Of a stretch of DNA of 64,000 nt, positions 45,720-55,700 are shown piece by piece. The stretch is from Pristionchus mayeri (taxonomy: Eukaryota > Nematoda > Chromadorea > Rhabditida > Neodiplogasteridae), in contig BTRK01000005.1 of assembly GCA_036245805.1 (NCBI GenBank), forward strand, positions 24,032,984-24,096,983, in the 5' to 3' direction. The position numbers were made by a program, and so were the translations under genes. The first letter of the stretch is position 1. Each line of letters begins with the position of its first letter. The notes under the pieces were generated by a model. That model had not been told where the DNA came from, did not search any database, and saw only the letters and a program-made list of their open reading frames with translations.

Positions 45720-48700
45720 TATTTCGTTCGAAATAACGTTCACAGAATTGAAATAGAATAGGCAATTAATGACGGTTAAAATGACGAGTGGTTATTGGGA
45801 TAATAGGGTCGGGGGGATCTACTCAGATGAACTGGTTTGATTCTCGGTATTTACTAAAAGCCTTGCCGCTCTTGGAAAGAAGCTATTGTGTCTGTAGTTG
45901 TGGTTCGATCCAGGATTATTGAAGTTCATGCCGTTTCGAGTGTAGTAGATTTTGAAATAATGTGGTTTTCGGTTGGAAATACTATATTTGCCTCGGATGA
46001 GATTTGTGGCTACTCTCTTATCAATCGCTATTCTACGCTTCTCTAGGGACTCAATGCCCAGTTTCTTGTTGCGAGCGAGAGCAGTGGGCATGTTTTCCCA
46101 GGTATGATTAAAACAGCGCATAAATAAACGTCTTGTGAAGTAGTTCTGTACTTTTTCGAGTTCTTTTTTATCTTTATTTTGGTACGGATTGAAGACGGAG
46201 GAAGCGCTTTCTAAAATCGGTCTAATATACATTGAGTACGTTTTGAGAAGTACTTCTATATTTGTGGTTCGTAAGGCTCTGAGTATAGTGTGACATGCAG
46301 TTTTGCCTTTAGTGGATACGGTAGAACAATGGTCAGAGAATGAGAGGTTTTTCTGGATAACAAAACCTACGTCTTTCACTTTTTCTTTTTGTTCCAGAGT
46401 TGTGGTTCCAATAGCATATGTTCGCTTTGTATTTGCTCTGCCTAGGTGCAGTGAGTTACACTTATGCGCAGCAAGGGGGAGTTGCCACTCTTCGGACCAG
46501 TTTACGATAGTGTGAATCGCAGCTTGTAGTGGGGCAGGCGAATTTCCCTTTCTAAAGGATCGATATATTTTTATGTCATCGGCATACATTCTCGCAACGA
46601 CTCCGTGGTTTTGAACTAGGGAAGGGATTTCTGAGGTGTAAATAAGAAATAACAGAGGGCCTAAGACTGAGCCTTGTGGAACGCCGCTAGTTACAGGCAT
46701 TGAGGTAGAAAGCGCATCTTTTACTCTCACTTGGAATGACCTATGAGTGAGATATCCTGTTATCCAGTTGACTGTATTATCGGAGAGACCTATGGTGGTG
46801 AGCTTGAGTTTTAGCTTGGGGTGGGAGACTCTATCAAAGGCTTTTGCAAAATCAAAATAGATGACGTCAACTGGTTTCCCTTCACTAATAGAGGATGTCC
46901 AGTGTTCGAGGACTTCGAGCATTTGAAGTTCACGCGATCGTTTCTTACGGAATCCGTATTGCTCATCGGGGAAAATATCTAATTGTTCACAATGGGTGAT
47001 AATGGATTTGCACAAAATGCGTTCACAAAATGCAATTCAGACATCTTACTTAACGAATCAGGCAATTCTGACTATAAAATATTTGAACATGCGCTCGTGT
47101 TGCGATTCCACCTGCACGCACGGCCCCCTGATCCGGCCCCTGGACGCTTTCCCTTTCCTTATCTCCGGTTTTTTAGCGCAGGAAGCGCGCCAATTTTGCG
47201 AAGCGGCGCGGCCACGCACTCCTCGTTTGCACACTTTTTCTCTCTGAGTATCCACGAGTATGTGAAACGAGAGTGCGCGGCGTCGCCGCTTCGCAAAAGT
47301 GGCGCGCATCCTGCGTTAAAAAACCGGAGCACTTGCGCCAGTTAAACGTTTTTGCGCGAAAACACCGTATTAATTTCTGCAAGTCACATTTGGTGCGATG
47401 CACACCATTCACTCCTTCTAGCTCGCGATAAGGGGTGTGCCTGCGTAGATGCCTAAACACGGATTTATGTCGATACTCAGGCAGGCGAGATATCATATTT
47501 GAGCTGTGAACATTTCACACTGCATGAGTGCCGGCGGGTTTTGATGAACAAGCATCTTTGACGTGCAGGGAATTATGGTGCAGTTGAGAAAGAAAATATT
47601 ACGGTGTAATGAATGTGTAAAACTGCCCTACACGCTACAGCAATATTAAAACGTTCCGACAATGCTAGTTGACTACCTAAGCCGCTAAATCGCTGAGCCG
47701 GCATTTAGTACTTTAGTTATTATACTCTTAAAAGTGTTTTCAATTTAAATTATTGTGTTTAATCATCACCACATGTCAGGCGATAGGGATTCAAGGACAT
47801 ACGGACATATACGGCAGGGAAAATATTAGGAAATAACTTTCTAATTTTTCGTTCCGCTTGTTCAGTCGCGTACTCGGCATGGTGTAGGACCTATTTTTCT
47901 AATCTTATATTATAGGGTCCTCCACTCAAAATTTCAAAATTTTCTAAAATTCTGAATTTGTGTACGATGGGGATATCGACGATGCGGAAAGAGGATAGCG
48001 TCACTAGAATAGTATTATATTTCATTTTTAACGAGTATCAGGCTATCTTTCTAAACTCCGCCCACCGTGGTGTCGTGCAAGCTCTCCAGTGGTTCGCTGG
48101 GTCATATCAGTTCAATGAGTCAATTGTGCAAAATTTCAAAATGTTTTTATTTATTTTTTCTTTATCTAATTTTATATACCACTTACTCCCGCTCAATAAT
48201 TGACCTAGATAGATGCATTTATATGATTTTGACGATTGCAATCAAGTATAAACCCTAATGGTATACTGTAGCATTTTCAAAAATTGTTATCCAGTTTGAA
48301 TTAGATAGAATATCACGACCTATTCAACCTGAATAATCTCTATACCATTATTTATACCACCAGCAATATCAAAAATAAAGAAATATGTATGACAAAGCTT
48401 CTGATTAATGCAGTTGTCGAAAAACTTCATCATAAGATTTGACAAGGTGTGTCGAAGTGAATTTGGCTGAATTTTTTCCTAATGCACCTGTCGAGTATGT
48501 TGAACATCTGAAGTGCAAAATTGGAAAGGCGCATCTCCTAAATCGTTTTCTGGCCAATTAAAAGCTTGAAGATCGCATGTTGAGTCTGATTTTAGAGAGG
48601 TGTGTCGAAGTAGATTTAGCTTGTTTTTTAGAGTAGCTTCCTTGAAACCAGTTCTATCCATTCACTGAATATTGGAAAGGCGCATCAATTAAAAATCGGA

Positions 48701-51700
48701 TTAGAATTATAAAATTATTTTGTGTTGAGATTTGAATTCGCGGGATCGGGGAAACATCGTTCTTTGCACAACCTTTTCCCGGTTTTAAGATTTTTAATTT
48801 GCAGATGGTTCTCCCCACTTATATTACAACAAATCGTGTTTAAAACACTGCTTTCGATTTTTTGCTCATATTTCTCTCGTCTGAAATAGTTTGTGCGTTA
48901 ATGAATGTGCTCCAAAGGTGGGGAAATATCATCAATGAATCTATAGGTAATAAATAAATAAATAATGTAGACTATTAATTAAGGAAATAACTCGTAAAAC
49001 TGTTCAAACTTTCCAAGGCTCATTTTGGCACGTTTATCGATTATTTTCTCGATAATTAATGATATTTCGTGAAATCCAGCGTGCTGAACAACATTAAGAC
49101 AGTTATAAAATTATATTTAAACGCCTTTCAAAGTATCGATCCATTCTCAACTGTCTGACTACTTTCGTTAGCAGGCTCTCACAAAGAACTCTTGTGCACG
49201 CTATTTTTGAACGCCTCATTTCGGAACCCGCCATGGTCACGTGGGCTTAAAATATTTTCCGCAAGACAAATAAAGTTCTCCAGGCGAGGGACGCGTGCCA
49301 GCTGTGCAAATTCCAAATTAAGTGGAATAGATACCACTACACAACCGGACTTCCGTACACCAAACCGGCGTTTAAGAGCCGACCGCGACGCAAGGGCTCG
49401 CGTGCGGTCGGGTTGTTGTGTGGGGACCGGCTGTTGAGCCGGCATTTAGTGTAGTGGATCGCCATTTAGCCTCTTTACGGTAAGGGCGGAAAAATCTTTC
49501 AATTTTTTTTCGTGGGTCCGCGTTTTTATACATGTTTAAACCCACGTGATGGTGCGAATATATCAAATTGGTCACAAGAGACGCTCGTGGGGTGTGCGCG
49601 TGTCCCTTCCATGAGAACATTTTTATGAATAGGGATAATTGTTTTAAACCCACGTGACCTGATGGGGTGACACATTTTCAAAAGGTCTGTGTCGTTATGT
49701 TCCGGGGGCCATGCGAAAGCGATTACAATTTTTTTTCGATGATTACAGTAATTTGTTGAGATGGATCTTATCGTGTTCTCCACTATGGAAAAAATAATTA
49801 GAAATGAATTGAGAGATATCTCACCTCCCCCACCGTTAAAAGAAGTCCGCGAAGTCTGGATTGTTCCGCGACACAATCCAGTGAACTTAAAGTTACCCAA
49901 CACCCTTAAAAATGGCCTATATTATTATTCCTGAAACTGATAGACATAAAAGAGACTAGTAGAAATGCAATACTAATAAAAGCAGAAAATCAATAATTAG
50001 TCGCAGAATCGACCTCAAAACATGTGCGGTGCAACCATGATCAAGACCGATTTTCCCGAGAGGTTTGAAACGTGAATATTTTGTGTGCGGTAATTACCGT
50101 TCACAAGCCCGGTTCTATACCAAATGCATCCTCGCTTCCCCCCGGTTGTAGAAATATGACGCCGTACTTGTAAGACTCGGACAAACATTAGAACAGCAAA
50201 TTTTCGAAAACATGGAATTTGGGGTTGTTTTGGATGCTGATGACGATGATAAGTCTCATTTTGCATATTTGGTCCTATTTCGTGAGCTATTGAGCGTCCT
50301 AAATTAACGTATTTTCCTGTTTTTGACGTCTATCACAATTCAGAGTCATGCAATAAAGACGAAATTTCTTTTCCTGGGGTAGTTTTTCATTATCTACATG
50401 ATGCGATATATGCGAACTTCCCATCTCAATGCTTTCATTTGTTTCCTGAACACATCTATGGGTTAAACTCAAAAAAGCATTAAGCCATTTTACAGGGATG
50501 TTTGTAGTACTGTGTAAAGGCCATAAAACAATTTTGGTGCAAATCGGGAATGGGACTTTTGAGAAATTGTTGTTTAAATATTTCCACCTCACTCCTTTTG
50601 CACTATGCGTGGTCGAGAGAAAGAACGTGTATCACATTACACAGCTTCCCTCACATCCCTATGTAGCTCATTGGTTAATCGTTGGCCTATTGATCATTTT
50701 TTGATTCATCATGGTCAGTTCGAATCCATTCGGCGTCGGAAGATTTTTGCCATTTTAGATCACCTAAATTTTCAAATTGTAGATGATATCTTTAAAAATT
50801 AGGTGCAAACAAAACAGTCTAAAGAACAAATATGACGTGACGACGAAACAATTAAATTGTAAGCATCCTTCTTGAAAATTAGATGAAGACCTGATCTTTA
50901 AAGATGAGTTTATGCCTGTTGGCATCTTATTTTTCAATCAATCGTCTACAAATTGAAAATTTAGGTGATCTAAAATGGCAAAAATCTTCCGACGCCGAAT
51001 GGATTCGAACTGACCATGATGAATCAAAAAATGATCAATATACCAACGATTAACCAATGAGCTACATAGGGATGTGAGGGAAGCTGTGTAATGTGATACA
51101 CGTTCTTTCTCTCGACCACGCATAGTGCAAAAGGAGTGAGGTAGAAATATTGAAACAACAATTTCTCAAAAGTCCCATTCCCGATTTGCACCAAAATTGT
51201 TTTATGGCCTTTACACAGTACTACAAACATCCCTGTAAAATGGCTTAATGCTTTTTTGAGTTTAACCCATAGATGTGTTCAGGAAACAAATGAAAGCATT
51301 GAGATGGGAAGTTCGCATATATCGCATCATGTAGAGAATGAAAAAGTACCCCAGGAAAACAATTTTCATCTTTATTGCATGACTCTGAATTGTGATATAC
51401 GTCAAAAACAGGAAAATACGTTAATTTATGACGCTCCATAGCTCACGAAATAGGACCAAATATGCAAAATGAGACTGATCATCGTCATCAGCGTCCAAAA
51501 CAACCCCAAATTCCATGTTTTCGAAAAATCGCTGTTCCAGCCCCTTCAAAGATTTGTCTGATTCTTAGAGATACGGCATCATATATATTTCAACAACAAA
51601 AACTAGCCCATATAATCGATTAAACAATATTTAAACAACTGCGCTTAAATCTATTAGCGTTAATTTAAAAAAATACGGTACTTAGTGCCTGGTCATGGAA

Positions 51701-52436
51701 TTCGCGGTAAGATATTTTCATGGCGCCACGGCCCCCGGAGCATCGACATAAGGAAAATGAAAACGTCCGCAGGCATCAAGGAAAAGACGCGCCATTTCAA
51801 AAAAAGTACAGTCAGAATTGCCTGAGAAGCCTGAGTTGCAACTTGAAATGCCTGATTATTGCCTGATTGTCACGTTACGCGCGGTGCGAACAGTCTTTTG
51901 TTCCGTTTAGCGAGCAAATTCCACAGCATAATTTTTTACAGCTCGGACAATTTTCAGGATAGCTCCCGGACGTTTTTGCTTTCCTTATGTCGATGCTCCG
52001 GGGGCCGTGTGGCGCTAGATTTAAAAAAATGCACCGGTGTTGGGTAACTTTAAATGGTGGCGTACTTAAGGAATTGTTGTAGATGGGCAGCGATGACTAT
52101 TCGTGCGAGCTGACGCCTATGTACTCGTCTCCTGAGGCACTTGCCAAGAACTCTCCCTGTGGTGGTGGAATGGATATATATAGTGTTGGAGTGACAATTT
52201 TAGAGATGATACTAGGTAGAGTACCATGGTCTCATGTATCCAAAAATGAAATGGATCTTATCGTGTTCTCCACTATGGAAAAAATAATTAGAGATGAATT
52301 GAGAGATATCTCACCTCCCCCACCGTTAAAAGAAGTTCTTGAGAAAGCGCTTGTAGTAGATCCCACACAGAGAAATTCTGCTTCGCAACTCCTATCTGTG
52401 TTGAACACACACTTCGACGTTACGAATAGGTACTGA
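35978..52436 (+). CDS. PB1-domain protein kinase, eight exons
   Basis: Exons 35978-36130, 36181-36321, 36368-36500, 36559-36617, 36673-36791, 36875-37021, 37098-37233 and 52083-52436 join in phase to about 413 residues. Residues about 36-120 resemble a PB1 domain ([11 protein letters not shown]..., then [18 protein letters not shown]). The kinase domain follows: Gly loop [12 protein letters not shown] lysine in FAMKKM, alpha-C Glu in [17 protein letters not shown] hinge, catalytic HMDIKPLN (Met replaces the usual HRD Arg), DFG in TDFGSFTK, then in the last exon [12 protein letters not shown], the [16 protein letters not shown] region and [13 protein letters not shown]1 plus a Ser/Thr kinase occurs in MAP2K5 and MAP3K2/3, so a MAP-kinase cascade role is likely, but I cannot settle the subfamily. 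The non-RD loop suggests less dependence on activation-loop phosphorylation. The last intron is 14.85 kb and splits the activation segment. Confidence 0.82.
37790..39365. mobile_element. Duplicated repeat block, also at 63030-63960
   Basis: GCAAGGGCAATGGACATTAT (near 37803) to AATTGAATTGGGAATG (37957), and TTGGTCATTCAAGTGGAAAT (near 38833) to the region of GCACGCTCGGCACCG (near 39360), match 63037-63190 and 63389-63935 closely. The 9-bp TSD-type element 37958-38831 lies between the two parts here and is absent from the other copy. Confidence 0.75.
37958..38831. mobile_element. TAGGGACAACC...GACCCTA element
   Basis: Same family as 24864-26534 but without the nested palindrome; it preserves the empty ATAA site at 38578-38581. 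No flanking duplication was recognised for this copy. Confidence 0.75.
39366..39984. other. Repeat-like sequence without gene
   Basis: TGTAGGGTCATTTTGCGATCG...GGAACTGGTTACGGTATTT at 39893-39982 matches 28414-28502 closely. The earlier part has weak inverted symmetry and no recognisable coding. Confidence 0.4.
39985..41790 (-). mobile_element. CR1/Jockey-like non-LTR retrotransposon, copy A (reverse transcriptase half)
   Basis: On - the 3' part of an ORF2 is recognisable: RT motifs [35 protein letters not shown] and the catalytic YADD in [12 protein letters not shown], followed by a C-terminal region with HLGRAN and [11 protein letters not shown]. It is broken by frameshifts and stops near 41300, 40810 and 40480. 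The 5' end stops near 41790 at the start of a palindromic element. The 3' end is GTTATTTCGAACGAAATAGC and a (TA)n tail. It shares about 200 bases with copy B, so A and B are separate copies. Confidence 0.88.
41785..42322. mobile_element. Palindromic element with poly-C end between retrotransposon copies
   Basis: Left GCGCAACGGAGCGCCGTTCG and right CGAACGGCGCTCCGTTGCGC begin arms of about 230 bases (AATTGAGAATTTGAG / CTCAAATTCTCAATT), meeting near 42040. The right end is a run of about 19 C (42304-42322). It shares the TTACATATATAAATCTTG and AGGCGAT core with 17215-17690. Confidence 0.85.
42323..43515 (-). mobile_element. Non-LTR retrotransposon copy B: endonuclease and RT start
   Basis: The frame opens upstream of its first ATG with [12 protein letters not shown], then [34 protein letters not shown] and MSDHSTVEF, the order of an AP-type endonuclease with its catalytic SDH. 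A linker with [17 protein letters not shown] follows. The frame runs through to GTYEEP and is cut at the C-run. The endonuclease nicks the target for target-primed reverse transcription. The frame is unbroken here, implying a fairly young copy. Confidence 0.88.
43408..44241 (-). mobile_element. Retrotransposon ORF1-like frame, copy B
   Basis: This is a 277-codon frame overlapping the endonuclease frame. [21 protein letters not shown] segment followed by [16 protein letters not shown] resembles the conserved core of CR1-type ORF1 proteins, which bind element RNA. A Pro/Arg-rich region follows. The last part, downstream of about codon 200, lies in the overlap with the endonuclease and may be shifted. 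The N-terminus is uncertain because the copy ends near the hAT-like insertion at 44289. Confidence 0.65.
44289..45545. mobile_element. hAT-like element, 1257 bp, perfect 8-bp TSD and empty site in window
   Basis: It starts TAGGGACCGCGGAGG and ends CCTCCGCGGTCCCTA, flanked by CACATATT at 44281-44288 and 45546-45553. The flanks joined without an insert and with one copy of the octamer occur on - at 61220-61275 (octamer 61240-61247). A CACGGCCCCC-family element (44306-44640) is nested at its left end. No transposase frame. Confidence 0.93.
44306..44640. mobile_element. CACGGCCCCC-family element nested in hAT-like element
   Basis: Left CACGGCCCCCGGAGCATCGA and right TGCTCCGGGGGCCGTG, with AACGTCCAGGGGC and GCCTGCGGACGTTTT inside. 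Only GAG of the six flanking bases matches on the two sides. Confidence 0.75.
45546..45688. other. Short intervening sequence
   Basis: The right flank of the hAT-like element, leading into a (TA)n tail. No feature. Confidence 0.3.
45689..47025 (-). mobile_element. CR1/Jockey-like retrotransposon, copy C (reverse transcriptase, open frame)
   Basis: On - a 398-codon frame (47015-45819) holds the RT core: [46 protein letters not shown], and [12 protein letters not shown] with the catalytic Asp pair, then a thumb and C-terminal region ending in a Gly/Asn/His-rich segment. It is 5'-truncated at about 47025, so the fingers and endonuclease are missing. It ends 3' in GTTATTTCGAACGAAATAGC and a (TA)n tail (45689-45717). 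It is close to copy A but without its breaks. Confidence 0.92.
47150..47335. mobile_element. GC-rich inverted-repeat element
   Basis: TCCGGTTTTTTAGCGCAGGA pairs with GCGTTAAAAAACCGGA; inner pair TTTTGCGAAGCGGCG / CGCCGCTTCGCAAAA. A relative is at about 57585-57725. Confidence 0.75.
47336..47920. other. Repeat-like sequence without gene
   Basis: CGTTTTTGCGCGAAAACACCG...CGCGATAAGGGGTGTGCCTGCG resembles 59880-60020. No gene recognised. Confidence 0.35.
47921..48815. mobile_element. TAGGGACAACC...GACCCTA family, reversed
   Basis: It starts TAGGGTCCTCCACTC and contains the reverse complement of 37958-38831. The expected far end is degenerate (GCAGATGGTTCTCCCC). Confidence 0.75.
49318..49445. mobile_element. 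GC-rich hairpin element
   Basis: CACTACACAACCGG-type left arm and the right GGGTTGTTGTGTGGGG...CATTTAGTGTAGTG fold together; the inner stem pairs CGACCGCGACGCAAGG and CTCGCGTGCGGTCG. Longer relative of 28780-28882. Confidence 0.65.
49761..49846 (+). repeat. 86-bp copy of kinase exon 8 inside the preceding intron
   Basis: Identical to 52251-52336 except one base (AGAAATGAA against AGAGATGAA). That part of the exon encodes the C-lobe segment beginning [13 protein letters not shown]. It has no splice sites of its own and the flanks do not match the exon's flanks. It lies 40 bases left of the TTAA at 49887. Confidence 0.93.
50150..51575. mobile_element. Large palindrome, arms about 650 bp
   Basis: TAAGCCATTTTACAGGGATG (near 50480) and CATCCCTGTAAAATGGCTTA (near 51227); CATGGAATTTGGGGTTG and CAACCCCAAATTCCATG further out. 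The unpaired centre is near 50800-50940. Mirrored frames of about 65 codons are not genes. Confidence 0.88.
51727..52009. mobile_element. CACGGCCCCC-family element, perfect 6-bp TSD
   Basis: Ends CACGGCCCCCGGAGCATCG / CGATGCTCCGGGGGCCGTG; TGGCGC at 51721-51726 and 52010-52015. The interior carries GGCATCAAGGAAAAGACGCG and CAGCTCGGACAATTTTCAGG. 283 bases, no ORF. Best-preserved copy of the family. Confidence 0.9.
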
Positions 52437-52631
52437 TGCTAATTATTGAGATACGCGATAAAGAACGTTTGCTCGATAATGCAAAGTGTCACACTATGCT
52501 GGTTGGAGACCATAATTATCTTTTTTAATGACAATTGCAAAACCCGAGTTGAGGATGCTTGGCGGATTGAGGGAAACACTGAAGAGTATTCAAGATGAGA
52601 TCAGTGAGGGGTGAGCACAGTAAATATTTTC

Positions 52632-52742
52632 GTAATTCAGTATGTGAGGGAAATGATGGTTTGCCAACTGTGATAGTAGAGAGGGCCCGCTCTCACACCA
52701 CAGTCGGTAAATCATCATTTCCCTCTCATACTGAATTGCGCT
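52632..52742. mobile_element. Hairpin element
   Basis: AATTCAGTATGTGAGGGAAATG near 52635 pairs with CATTTCCCTCTCATACTGAATT near 52717, with GCCAACTGTG/CACAGTCGGT inside. It lies between the kinase and the next gene. Confidence 0.75.
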
Positions 52743-52787
52743 GTACAATTGACCAATTCCAGAGTGGAGAATCTGAGAAAAATCACT

Positions 52788-55700
52788 ATGGGCGATGACG
52801 GAGACAATATTGATCGGTAAGTACGAAGGAACGGGCTTTCAGTGCGGAGAATTCCGTATATTTTTGAACAGCAATGAATGAACATTAAAATTTAAGTTTT
52901 CAGGTTGCGTTACGAAGCAGTGGAGAAGATGGTTTCTTCGAGTGCAGGAGGACATTTGTTAGTCAAGTAAGTGGAAGATAGGGATGTCAGCATCACCCCG
53001 CCTATTTCTTATCTGTATTCGTGATCAGATAAAAGATCAAATAGAGCCACACCCTTCATGGGAATTCATAGAGAGAAGCGATTCGGTTTCCATAACATCA
53101 GCAGGGTAACAAAATAAAATCGACGGAGAGTCTCGATGAAGAAACCTCGTGGGTGTGCACGGGCCCCGGCGCATCGACATAAGGAAAGGAAAAACGTTCC
53201 GGAGCTTTCTCTCTGTATTGCACGGTCTTTTACTCCTGCGCGCTTCGTGTGGCCAAGTGGTGTGTTTTACAATGCGCGCGAGATTCAAAAATACGGTAAC
53301 CGCGACGTGCGACGCGTTGCGTCTCTCTTCATTTCCCACACTCTTTCTTTCCTTTTTTCTCTGCGCTCTCTCGGCTGGTGTTCCCTCGCTTTTTGGCATC
53401 TTTTCAGGTAAGAATTGCCCCGCGCCGCGACGTGTGGCAACGCTTTCTTGTGATGAGCAAGGGTTACTACGCAATTTACATTTGTTGTGTACCGGGCGCC
53501 CTTACAATTAGTTAAAGCTAGCGCTGATAATTTTAACATGCTAAAAGACCGTGGTATCGTAAACTAAATCAGGGTCGCAAACTGACTTTCTGACTTTATA
53601 GTTTAAAAATTCCCACAATTTTCCCTTGATGCCTGCGGACGTTTCATTTTTCCTTATGTCGATGCTCCCGGGGCCACGAGTGCCACGCCGCAGTGTGAGA
53701 CTCATGCGTCGCGTGACGCGTCGCGGTCATTGCCTATGTTTCTCAAACTCGTCAAAATTGATGTTCCTTTTGGCTTAGGGTAGTTCAGCATGCCCGATTT
53801 CATGAAAGCAAATTAGAATTATTTAAAAAAATATATAATAGAAATTTCGGTAGGTCAGATTTCTAAAAATTAAAAGTGAACGCGTTTATAAAAAGGCGCA
53901 TCCGCACAAGGTTCCTGGCCATTTTTGGGTTTATTTTTTAGATGATAAATAAGCTTATGGCATGCTATTTGTGCGAAAGGCTGCAGAATGTAAAAATATT
54001 TAAAAATATGGATGCTAGGGCGGTTTGAAATTTGAATTCCACGTTAAAAATTTATTGGCGGGAACACGTAGGTTTCGGTCGCTTGGGACTCCTACCGCGA
54101 ATATCCTTACTGATAAGGTTCACTCTTAAAAGTTCTTGAGTCGGCGTTTCCTTAAGGCTGTGATTGCCGTGGGGGCCGTGGGTGTGCAGGTTTTTATGGT
54201 GCCACCGTGTGACTTCTGTGAAAACGCCCGATACAGAACAGTTCCCGACGATCATAGCCGAGACTCATTTCTTGGCACTTTTTGGATAATTGCCCCCCCC
54301 CCCCCCTTCCTCCTCTACCCACTCATTTCTAGGTGTCATCCCTTGATTTTCGGCACAACCCCTTTGTGATGGGGAGGGAATGAGAAATTATAGGGGAGGG
54401 GCGGGCCAAATATCCAAGAAGTGCATATTTCTTTTTATAAGGTGTTGAAAAATAATTTGCCGTGTGCGGCACGGTGTGACAAAACCCCCTAACTTGACGA
54501 CTTTAAAATAATTCATCGTTCCGCTACAGTAAAGTTGAACATTCCGCGCGCGAAATCAAAAATATTAGAAAGTTGCCTGAATTACCGTGATATTCAAAAT
54601 AAAAACTTGGAAAAAGTCCAAAAGTGGTATCTTACACGGAAAACCCTGAAATTTGGATCCAAAAAAGTAGCATTTGAATTTTCCCGCCTTGCAATTTACT
54701 GCACGTTTTCATACATTCAAATGCGCACCGGACCTCATGTTACACAGTGGCTGAATTACGAAATAGTTCTGATGAGGAAATCGATAATTATTCGCAGAAC
54801 CGGCTTCATAAATATAAACGGTGCGACCCTGATCACGATCGATGACCGCGCGCGGTTTGAAACTAATATTTTATATACGGTAGTTAGAGTATACTGGGAG
54901 AACAGAATGTGTAGTCTGTGGTGTGGTGGGCGAGAGCTATCACATTTTGTTGTATTACTGACGGAACTTTTTTTCTCCCGCGTTCCGCAAGTAATACAAC
55001 AAAATGTGATAACTCTCGCACACCACACCACGGACTACGCATTCTGTTCTCACAATGCAAGCGCGGTCATACACTTTTTCTTTACCCGATTCATCCTCGC
55101 TTCTCCCCCGGTGTAGAAATATATATTTAAACAGCAAAAACTTCAATATCAAGTTTATTCAGGCCGTTGTTTTCGATTCAATTGTTGCCCCATTTTCGCG
55201 CTTTAGCGTTTTTATTTTTATTTATTGAATAAATAAATAAAAGCGAAAGAGAAAATTGAATCGAAAACAACGGCCTGAATCAAACGGCCCACTTGTATTT
55301 TGCGGATGAATGTAGAAAGATCGCTTCACTCCGCCACACGCGATACACGACACCACGGACTTCGCATTCTAATCTCACAGTAATTCGCGGTAAGATATTT
55401 TCGTGGCGCTATTTTATAATTTTTTCCACGCATTTCGGGTAACTTTTTATGCTAAGGTAGAAAGGGCAGTGTATGTCGCACTTGGGTTGAGTGCAAAAAT
55501 TAAAATATGCCGCTTTTTCTTCACTATTCCCCGGATGAATTTACGAACGCATTTTTATATTGATTTCTTAGCTTTTATTTTCATGAAAATATTATTTTGT
55601 TTATTTCACGATATACAGAATATGTTAATCTATCAGATAAAACACATCTCTGTAAATGTATTACTGATATTGATAAGTTAGAAACGATCAAATTTCATCT

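Larger units (their letters stand above)
49887..52053. mobile_element. TTAA-flanked unit interrupted by later insertions
   Basis: TTAA at 49887-49890 is followed by AGTTACCCAACACCC; GGTGTTGGGTAACT is followed by TTAA at 52050-52053. The left 215 bases match the small complete copy at 62233-62477 closely and then diverge. A large palindrome and a 6-bp TSD element lie between the ends. The right end is 29 bases from the kinase exon 8 acceptor. Confidence 0.7.
37234..52082 (+). other. 14.85-kb kinase intron filled with transposons
   Basis: The donor is ACAAAG|GTATGG, the acceptor AATTGTTGTAG|ATGGGC; both are phase 0. The spacing restored from DFG to SPE is about 22 residues, normal for a kinase activation segment, which supports the join. 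Contents include retrotransposon fragments on -, the 9-bp TSD family, a hAT-like element, TTAA and 6-bp TSD elements, palindromes and a copied piece of exon 8. Stretches 37234-37790 and 48816-49300 hold no recognised gene. Confidence 0.75.

Noticed and set aside
54535..55116. 193-codon ORF on +
   Set aside because: It runs through the hairpin element at 54895-55056 and shares its first part with hAT-like repeat sequence near 59000-59130.
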